From positions 1-9,413 of the forward strand of contig JAAZIF010000098.1 in NCBI GenBank assembly GCA_012510335.1: DNA of 9,413 nt, given 5' to 3'. The translations under genes were made by a program, and so were the position numbers. Each line of letters starts with the position of its first letter. Position 1 is the first letter of the stretch. Below, piece after piece: positions 5,648 to 9,413 of this stretch. The notes beneath the pieces were generated by a model. The model saw only the letters and a list, made by a program, of their open reading frames with translations, was not told where the DNA came from and did no database searches. This DNA comes from Methanomicrobiales archaeon (GTDB lineage Archaea > Halobacteriota > Methanomicrobia > Methanomicrobiales > Methanoculleaceae).

Positions 5648-6560
5648 GAAGCAGGCCGAGCACCTCCTCCACCCCCTCCCCGGTGAGCGTGGAGACCGCC
5701 GGGTAGCCCTCGATCCTCCTTATATCAGCCTTGTTTATGACCGCCACCACCGGGACATCGACGAGCCCCCGGATCTCGTCCAGGAGCGCGATCTGATCAT
5801 CGAGCAGATACCCGCAGTGTTCGCTCGCATCGAGCATGAAGAGCACGACGTCGGCCGCGTTGACTATGGCGCTCACCGCCTGCCGCTCGATGGGGTTCCT
5901 CTCATCCGCCGGGCGATCGAGGACGCCGGGGGTATCTATGAACTGGATCCGCTCTCCCCTCCCGAGATCGCGGTGGCCGACGATGACCCCTTTCGTGGTG
6001 AAGGGGTAGGTGGCGATCTCCGGCTCTGCCGTGGAGACGAGCCTTATAAACGACGATTTCCCGACGTTCGGGTATCCCGCCACCACCACGGTGAACTCAT
6101 CCTCGCTCACGTGCGGGAGCTTTCTGAGGATGTTCCGGGCTTCGTTGAGGAATACGAGGTCTTTATCGACCTGGTGGACAACGGAGGCGATACGGGCGAC
6201 GGCCTGGCGGCGGAGGTTATCCGTATCGGCCGCCCGGCGCATGCTACGGGCGTAGCCGGAACCGATGGCCCGGACCCGGTCCGCCGCCCATGTGACGGCG
6301 CCGAGGGACTTTTTCAACCGGTCGAGCGAGACGAGTATATCGGCCATCTCCCTGTAGAAGGGGGGGAGGCGCTCGAAACTCGGGAACGCGCTGACCACAC
6401 TCTTCAGCTTATCGTGGATGGCGCTTGAGGCCGCTCTAACGAACTCCTCGTTTGCGCGATCGACGTTTGTCTTGAGTTTCTTCTTTGCCGCCGCCCTGCG
6501 GAGACTGCGGTCGAGCAGTTCATCAGCCGTAGGAACGGTCGGGACGGTTTCAAACTCCAC
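5580..6560 (-). CDS. NOG1-family GTPase, probable large-subunit ribosome assembly factor
   Basis: This is a 326-residue GTPase. Residues 1-150 form the helical NOG1 N-terminal domain, beginning MEFETVPTVPTADELLD, with basic helices likely to contact RNA. The G domain follows: G1 GYPNVGKS (162-169), G2 threonine in YPFTTKG (185-191), G3 DTPG (209-212), G4 NKAD (276-279) and a G5-like STLTGEG (290-296). Eukaryotic Nog1 acts in 60S subunit maturation; archaeal members are assumed to do the same with the 50S subunit. I chose GTG at 6560 because the family begins close to this motif and because an AT box is centred about 22 bases upstream. GTG at 6569 would add three residues, and a weaker TAATAG-like box around 6595 would fit that start. 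The last 17 or so residues are a polar tail encoded largely within the overlap with the presenilin gene. Confidence 0.9.
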   Translation of the reverse strand: MEFETVPTVPTADELLDRSLRRAAAKKKLKTNVDRANEEFVRAASSAIHDKLKSVVSAFPSFERLPPFYREMADILVSLDRLKKSLGAVTWAADRVRAIGSGYARSMRRAADTDNLRRQAVARIASVVHQVDKDLVFLNEARNILRKLPHVSEDEFTVVVAGYPNVGKSSFIRLVSTAEPEIATYPFTTKGVIVGHRDLGRGERIQFIDTPGVLDRPADERNPIERQAVSAIVNAADVVLFMLDASEHCGYLLDDQIALLDEIRGLVDVPVVAVINKADIRRIEGYPAVSTLTGEGVEEVLGLLLRYRESTRHTSLQEPPRSKTPE

Positions 6561-6578
6561 TGCACGCACAACCTAATG

Positions 6579-6586
6579 TATATAAA
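6579..6586. promoter_or_regulatory. TATA box (TATATAAA) between the NOG1-like and HTH-CBS genes
   Basis: TATATAAA is centred 26 bases before the HTH-CBS ATG, the ideal spacing for a leaderless plus-strand transcript. On the minus strand it reads TTTATATA and is centred about 22 bases before GTG 6560 of the GTPase gene. Use for the plus strand is well supported; use for the minus strand is possible. Confidence 0.65.
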
Positions 6587-6608
6587 CAACCTATTATGAC
6601 TGATTAAT

Positions 6609-7487
6609 ATGGATCTCTCCCCGATTCAGAAGGATATCCTTATTACCCTGATTACCCTGTACCATCAGGCCTCCCATTCTATAAAAGGTGAGGAGATTGC
6701 GGATGTGTTGAAGCGAAACCCCGGCACCGTCCGCAATCAGATGCAGGCATTAAAGGCACTCGGGCTTGTAGATGGTATTCCAGGCCCAAAAGGTGGTTAC
6801 AGTCCGACCGCACGCGCATACAAGGAGCTGAACCTCGCTGACCTTGAGCACCAGTCAGAGGTGCCGATCCTCCGCGATGGTGAGAAGGTGAAAGGCGTCC
6901 GTGTTGCCGAGCTCAATTTTACAACACTCTGCCACCCCGATCTCTGCCACGCCATGGTCACGATAATCGGGAGCGTGAAACTTTTCAGGGTGGGGGATAT
7001 GGTCTCGATCGGGCCCACACCGGTGAATAAACTCCTCGTCCGGGGAGAGGTCTTCGGTATGGACGAGAACCGGCAGATGCTCCTTATCAGTGTGTCAGAG
7101 ATGATATCCCTGCCGAAACAGACGATCGAGCACTACATGAGCACCCCGCTACTTACCCTGCCACCGGACGCCACCCTCCGCGATGCGATCCACCTCTTCA
7201 ACACGCATCATATTCATGGGGCGCCGGTGATGCATGATAACCGCCTGCAGGGTATCGTGACGTTGAGCGACGTCGCCCGGGGCCTGGATGAGGGATTGGC
7301 GCTGGATGCGCCCATCACAGGGATCATGACCACCGATGTGGTGGAGGCGCCGCCATCGATCCGGCTCTATGAGCTTGTGGGGCGGTTTAAGGAACGCGAG
7401 ATAGGGAGGCTGGTAGTTGTCGATAACGGCAAGCCGATCGGGATCGTTACACAGACTGATATAATCCGTGTCTTTCCCTCACTTTGA
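6609..7487 (+). CDS. Predicted transcriptional regulator with N-terminal winged HTH and two C-terminal CBS domains
   Basis: This 292-residue protein has three parts. Residues 1-75 are a winged helix-turn-helix: IKGEEIADVLKRNPGTVRNQMQALKALGLVDG is the recognition region, followed by a GPKGGYSPT wing, which suggests DNA binding. Residues about 85-170 form a middle domain with a CHPDLCH cluster (108-114) and a GSVKLFRVGDMVSIGPTP segment. Two CBS repeats follow, about 173-228 (IEHYMSTPLLTLPPDATLRDA...GIVTLSDVA) and 235-288 (ITGIMTTDVVEAPPSIRL...GIVTQTDII). Paired CBS domains usually bind adenosyl compounds such as AMP, ATP or SAM and act as energy or metabolite sensors. The architecture matches a group of archaeal predicted regulators with C-terminal CBS domains (COG2524-like). 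The ATG has no Shine-Dalgarno sequence but an ideally placed TATA box, so it is probably leaderless. Targets are unknown; the divergent GTPase gene and the gene itself are candidates. Confidence 0.88.
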   Translation: MDLSPIQKDILITLITLYHQASHSIKGEEIADVLKRNPGTVRNQMQALKALGLVDGIPGPKGGYSPTARAYKELNLADLEHQSEVPILRDGEKVKGVRVAELNFTTLCHPDLCHAMVTIIGSVKLFRVGDMVSIGPTPVNKLLVRGEVFGMDENRQMLLISVSEMISLPKQTIEHYMSTPLLTLPPDATLRDAIHLFNTHHIHGAPVMHDNRLQGIVTLSDVARGLDEGLALDAPITGIMTTDVVEAPPSIRLYELVGRFKEREIGRLVVVDNGKPIGIVTQTDIIRVFPSL

Positions 7488-7539
7488 TACCCTCACCGCT
7501 CTGAATTTCTCGCTTCAACCCCTCTATGACGGATAAGTA

Positions 7540-7547
7540 TTTATATG
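7540..7547 (+). promoter_or_regulatory. TATA box of the histone gene
   Basis: TTTATATG, preceded by GGATAAGTA, is the strongest TATA match between the HTH-CBS stop and the histone. With the usual spacing, transcription would begin near 7570, leaving a leader of about 60 bases before the histone ATG. Confidence 0.6.
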
Positions 7548-7574
7548 AGAATACCCATGGTGCTTCTGTAAAAC

Positions 7575-7607
7575 GAGCTCTGCTTGAGATTGCATTTCAC
7601 AGAGCTC
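7575..7607 (+). promoter_or_regulatory. Hairpin in the predicted 5' leader of the histone mRNA
   Basis: GAGCTCTG (7575-7582) and CAGAGCTC (7600-7607) form a perfect 8-bp stem. After a two-base bulge, 7585-7589 can pair with 7595-7599 (five pairs, one of them G-U) around a five-base loop. The hairpin lies just downstream of the predicted transcription start and ends before the G-rich ribosome-binding region, so it would be at the 5' end of the transcript. It could affect mRNA stability or translation, or bind a protein. Confidence 0.5.
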
Positions 7608-7615
7608 AATGAAAA

Positions 7616-7620
7616 GGGGG
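7616..7620 (+). promoter_or_regulatory. G-rich Shine-Dalgarno-like site for the histone gene
   Basis: AGGGGGAT lies 10 bases before the histone ATG, an acceptable though long distance. It marks the histone as probably having a leadered mRNA, unlike most neighbours. Two very short ATG-initiated frames overlap this region. Confidence 0.45.
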
Positions 7621-7630
7621 ATATGAGATC

Positions 7631-7840
7631 ATGACTGATATACCACTGGCGCCTGTTGGCAGAATCGTGAAGAAATCAGGTGCGGAACGGGTGAGTTCCG
7701 ACGCCAATGAAGAGCTCGCAAAACTGATGGAGCAGTATGCATCAAGGATCGCAAAAGAGGCGATCAAACTTGCAGGTCATGCCGGCAGAAAGACGGTTAA
7801 GGCAACCGATGTCCGGATGGCCGCGGAGACCTTGAAATAA
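7631..7840 (+). CDS. Archaeal histone (HMf family)
   Basis: This 69-residue histone-fold protein wraps and compacts DNA as dimers and longer assemblies. The N-terminal PLAPVGRIVKKSGAERVS matches the HMf-type first helix and loop, with R20 in the minor-groove-contacting AERVS turn. The central helix spans about 24-52, and RKTVKATD (53-60) is the second loop. R53 and D60 correspond to the conserved Arg-Asp pair of HMfB (R52/D59), and H50 corresponds to the tetramer-interface histidine (H49). There is no tail beyond the fold, as is usual for archaeal histones. It has its own promoter and a structured leader. The downstream neighbour is convergent, so it is transcribed alone or with read-through from the HTH-CBS gene. 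Confidence 0.97.
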   Translation: MTDIPLAPVGRIVKKSGAERVSSDANEELAKLMEQYASRIAKEAIKLAGHAGRKTVKATDVRMAAETLK

Positions 7841-7854
7841 ACCAACTCTAATCT

Positions 7855-7878
7855 CCTTCTTTTGAAGACTGTGTTTTG
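7855..7878 (+). terminator. T-rich terminator region after the histone gene
   Basis: Two pyrimidine/T-rich blocks, CCTTCTTTT and GTGTTTTG, start about 15 bases after the histone stop. The first can also form a small CTTC-TTTT-GAAG stem-loop. Oligo-T tracts of this kind are common archaeal termination sites. The remaining bases up to 7958 separate the histone from the convergent thiamine-diphosphate enzyme gene and hold no gene that I can see. Confidence 0.45.
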
Positions 7879-7905
7879 CCGGCCGATGCGCAGGGGGAAA
7901 ATCAG

Positions 7906-7958
7906 GTGTGGGGGTAGAAACAGCCCGCCATGGACGATCTCCCCCAAACACAGGAGAT
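7906..7958. repeat. Overlapping inverted repeats at the 3' end of the thiamine-diphosphate enzyme gene
   Basis: GTGTGGGGG (7906-7914) can pair with CCCCC (7941-7945) and ACAC (7948-7951) across a two-base bulge. Alternatively ATCTCC (7937-7942) pairs with GGAGAT (7953-7958), which begins directly after the minus-strand stop codon. The two folds are mutually exclusive. A TTTT on the minus strand follows at 7901-7898. This is a plausible 3'-end or terminator structure, but not proven. Confidence 0.3.
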
Positions 7959-9413
7959 TCACCCGAACCGCTTCGGATCGGTCTCAACATCGATGATGAC
8001 CGGCGTGTTCATCGCAAGCGCCTCCCTGACCGCCCCGGCGAGTTCCCGTGGTTGGGTCACGCGGATCCCGGTGGCGCCACAGGCCCGGGCAAACGCCGCG
8101 AAGTCTGGATTCGTGAGGTCGATCCCGTAGGGTGGGTAGTGTTCCTCCCTCTGCTCCTCCCGGATCATGGCAAGTTCGTGGTTGTTCAGGACTATTACGG
8201 TCACCGGGAGATTGTACTTGACCGTCGTGACGAAGTCTGCCATGACCATGGAGAACCCGCCGTCCCCGGTGATGCAGACGACGGTCTTCTCAGGGTAGGC
8301 CAGTCTGGCAGCGATCGCCCCGGGGAGCGCAAACCCCATCGCCCCGAGATAACCCGACATGGCAAACCGCTGCCTCTTCATCCGGAAGTTCCGTCCAAAC
8401 CACCACTGGTTATCACCGACGTCGATGGATATGACCGCATCCTCCGGCAGGATCTCAGAGAGAACCTTCATTATGTAGGGTGGGCGGATCGGGGTTGCCC
8501 CGGGGTCTGCCTCCCGATCGAGCCGGTCAAACCACTCCCGTTTCTTGTCCGCGAGCCACTGCCTGCCCTCCTTATCCTCCCGCGCCCGGACCTGTTCAGC
8601 GATCCGGGGGAGGGCAACGGCGCAGTCGCCAAAGACCCCCGCCACGAGCGGGTGTTTCCCGAGCTGGAGCGGGTCGATGTCGATCTGGATGGCCCGCTTG
8701 CCCGGCGGTATACCGGTGTGACCGGAGAAACTCGCGCCACAGGCGATCACGAGGTCCGATTTCAGGACGAGCATCAGGGCATGGGGCGTCCCGAGATCCC
8801 CATGCACCCCGGCGAGCCATTCGTTGTCGTCGGGGAGGATGCCCTTTGCGCGGAGGGTGGTGACGATAGGCGCCTGGATCTTTGCTGCGAGATCCAGAAC
8901 CGCCCCGGCCGCATGCATGGCCCCGAACCCCGCGAGGATAACCGGGCGTTCGGCACCGTCTATCGCCTCCACCGCTGCCCTGATGGCCTCATCGGTCGGA
9001 GCGGCGCTGACTGACGGAATACAGGTCTCGCGCTCGCAGTGGGCCGGATCGAGGGGGGCTGCCTGTATATCGTTCGGGATCGAGAGCTGGGCGACGCCGC
9101 GGCCGGCGGTGGCGTAGCGCAACGCGCGGGTGAGGAGCCTGACCGCCATCGCCGGATCGGCGACGGTGCTATTGAATACCGTGATGGGCCGGAAAAAAGC
9201 ATCCTGGTCGATCTCCTGGATACCGCCGGGGCCACCATACTGCATCTTCACCTGCCCGTTGAGCGATATCACGCTCGACCGGTCCTCTTTTGCGTCGTAG
9301 AGCCCGGTGGCGAGGTTTGTTGCTCCCGGTCCGGCGATTGTCAGGCAGACCGCTATCTTTCCCGTGAACTTGTTGTAGGCTGATGCCGCCATCGCAGCGG
9401 TCTCCTCGTGCCG
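7959..9413 (-). CDS. Thiamine-diphosphate-dependent enzyme, pyruvate oxidase/acetolactate synthase family, N-terminus missing
   Basis: The frame is open to the window edge; 484 residues are visible and roughly 50 are missing. The first visible residues, RHEETAAMAASAY, contain the conserved Glu (third visible residue) that activates thiamine diphosphate. The N-terminal domain continues with GKIAVCLTIAGPGATNLATGLYDA. A central domain follows (about 140-275 visible), with the GFGAMHAAG and QIDIDPLQLGKHP patterns. The C-terminal domain carries the cofactor motif GDGGFSMVMADF...LNN (383-411). The DIDP and GDGGFSM blocks and the NPDFAAFARACGATGIRV segment look more like pyruvate oxidase/PoxB than like biosynthetic acetolactate synthase. 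The PoxB-type membrane-binding tail is absent (it ends DPKRFG), and no small regulatory subunit gene follows. The substrate is probably pyruvate or another 2-oxoacid, but the reaction is not decided. Confidence 0.87.
   Translation of the reverse strand, partial: RHEETAAMAASAYNKFTGKIAVCLTIAGPGATNLATGLYDAKEDRSSVISLNGQVKMQYGGPGGIQEIDQDAFFRPITVFNSTVADPAMAVRLLTRALRYATAGRGVAQLSIPNDIQAAPLDPAHCERETCIPSVSAAPTDEAIRAAVEAIDGAERPVILAGFGAMHAAGAVLDLAAKIQAPIVTTLRAKGILPDDNEWLAGVHGDLGTPHALMLVLKSDLVIACGASFSGHTGIPPGKRAIQIDIDPLQLGKHPLVAGVFGDCAVALPRIAEQVRAREDKEGRQWLADKKREWFDRLDREADPGATPIRPPYIMKVLSEILPEDAVISIDVGDNQWWFGRNFRMKRQRFAMSGYLGAMGFALPGAIAARLAYPEKTVVCITGDGGFSMVMADFVTTVKYNLPVTVIVLNNHELAMIREEQREEHYPPYGIDLTNPDFAAFARACGATGIRVTQPRELAGAVREALAMNTPVIIDVETDPKRFG

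Noticed and set aside
5610..6428. Plus-strand open frame of 272 codons opposite the NOG1-like GTPase
   Set aside because: The minus strand carries all the GTPase motifs in order; this frame shows none of its own.
7908..9014. Plus-strand open frame of 368 codons opposite the thiamine-diphosphate enzyme
   Set aside because: It is antisense to a clearly conserved enzyme and has no conserved domain pattern. The length is explained by high GC content.
1..9413. CRISPR arrays, insertion sequences, rRNA or tRNA genes
   Set aside because: No regularly spaced direct repeats, transposase-like frames, terminal inverted repeats or conserved RNA-gene motifs were seen by eye.

Overview
This window looks like a chromosomal segment of a methanogenic archaeon of the order Methanomicrobiales, most likely Methanoculleus or a close relative. 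The evidence is a set of archaeal genes: an archaeal histone, a FEN-1 nuclease with a PCNA-binding tail, a NOG1-type GTPase, a geranylgeranyl reductase-family flavoprotein for isoprenoid lipids, an HTH-CBS regulator, and a presenilin homologue very like the structurally studied Methanoculleus marisnigri protein. Promoters are archaeal (TATA boxes, mostly leaderless starts), and the DNA is GC-rich in the coding parts. The genus is recalled from family knowledge; no database search was possible.

Layout from left to right: the 3' end of a geranylgeranyl reductase-like gene (+); a TrkA/RCK-type NAD-binding protein (-), converging on it with a 9-base overlap; ribonuclease HII (+), divergent from trkA; an S2P-type zinc intramembrane protease with a PDZ domain (+); a 275-base gene-free stretch with two perfect hairpins; flap endonuclease FEN-1 (-), preceded on the same strand by a small two-helix membrane protein with a coiled coil; a presenilin-type intramembrane aspartyl protease (+), divergent from the small membrane protein; a NOG1-like GTPase (-), whose end overlaps the presenilin gene by 68 bases; an HTH-CBS regulator (+), divergent from the GTPase; an archaeal histone (+) with a structured leader; and a thiamine-diphosphate enzyme of the pyruvate oxidase/acetolactate synthase family (-), running off the right edge. 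No gene-free stretch exceeds 300 bases.

The genes serve different functions: DNA replication and repair (RNase HII and FEN-1, which both act in removing RNA primers and flaps), chromatin (histone), ribosome assembly (NOG1), membrane proteolysis (S2P and presenilin homologues), ion homeostasis (TrkA) and carbon or lipid metabolism. They are not one dedicated operon. Three divergent gene pairs share a recurring promoter layout: a single AT-rich box lies about 23-30 bases from both start codons, with no well-placed Shine-Dalgarno sequence for most of these genes. This suggests compact bidirectional promoters making leaderless mRNAs. The histone differs, with a predicted leader of about 60 bases carrying a hairpin and a chain of tiny reading frames.

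I found no clearly undescribed multi-gene system, mobile element, CRISPR array, tRNA or rRNA. The best leads are the presenilin gene with its divergent small membrane protein partner, the proximity of two intramembrane protease families, the RNase HII motif change and the histone leader.
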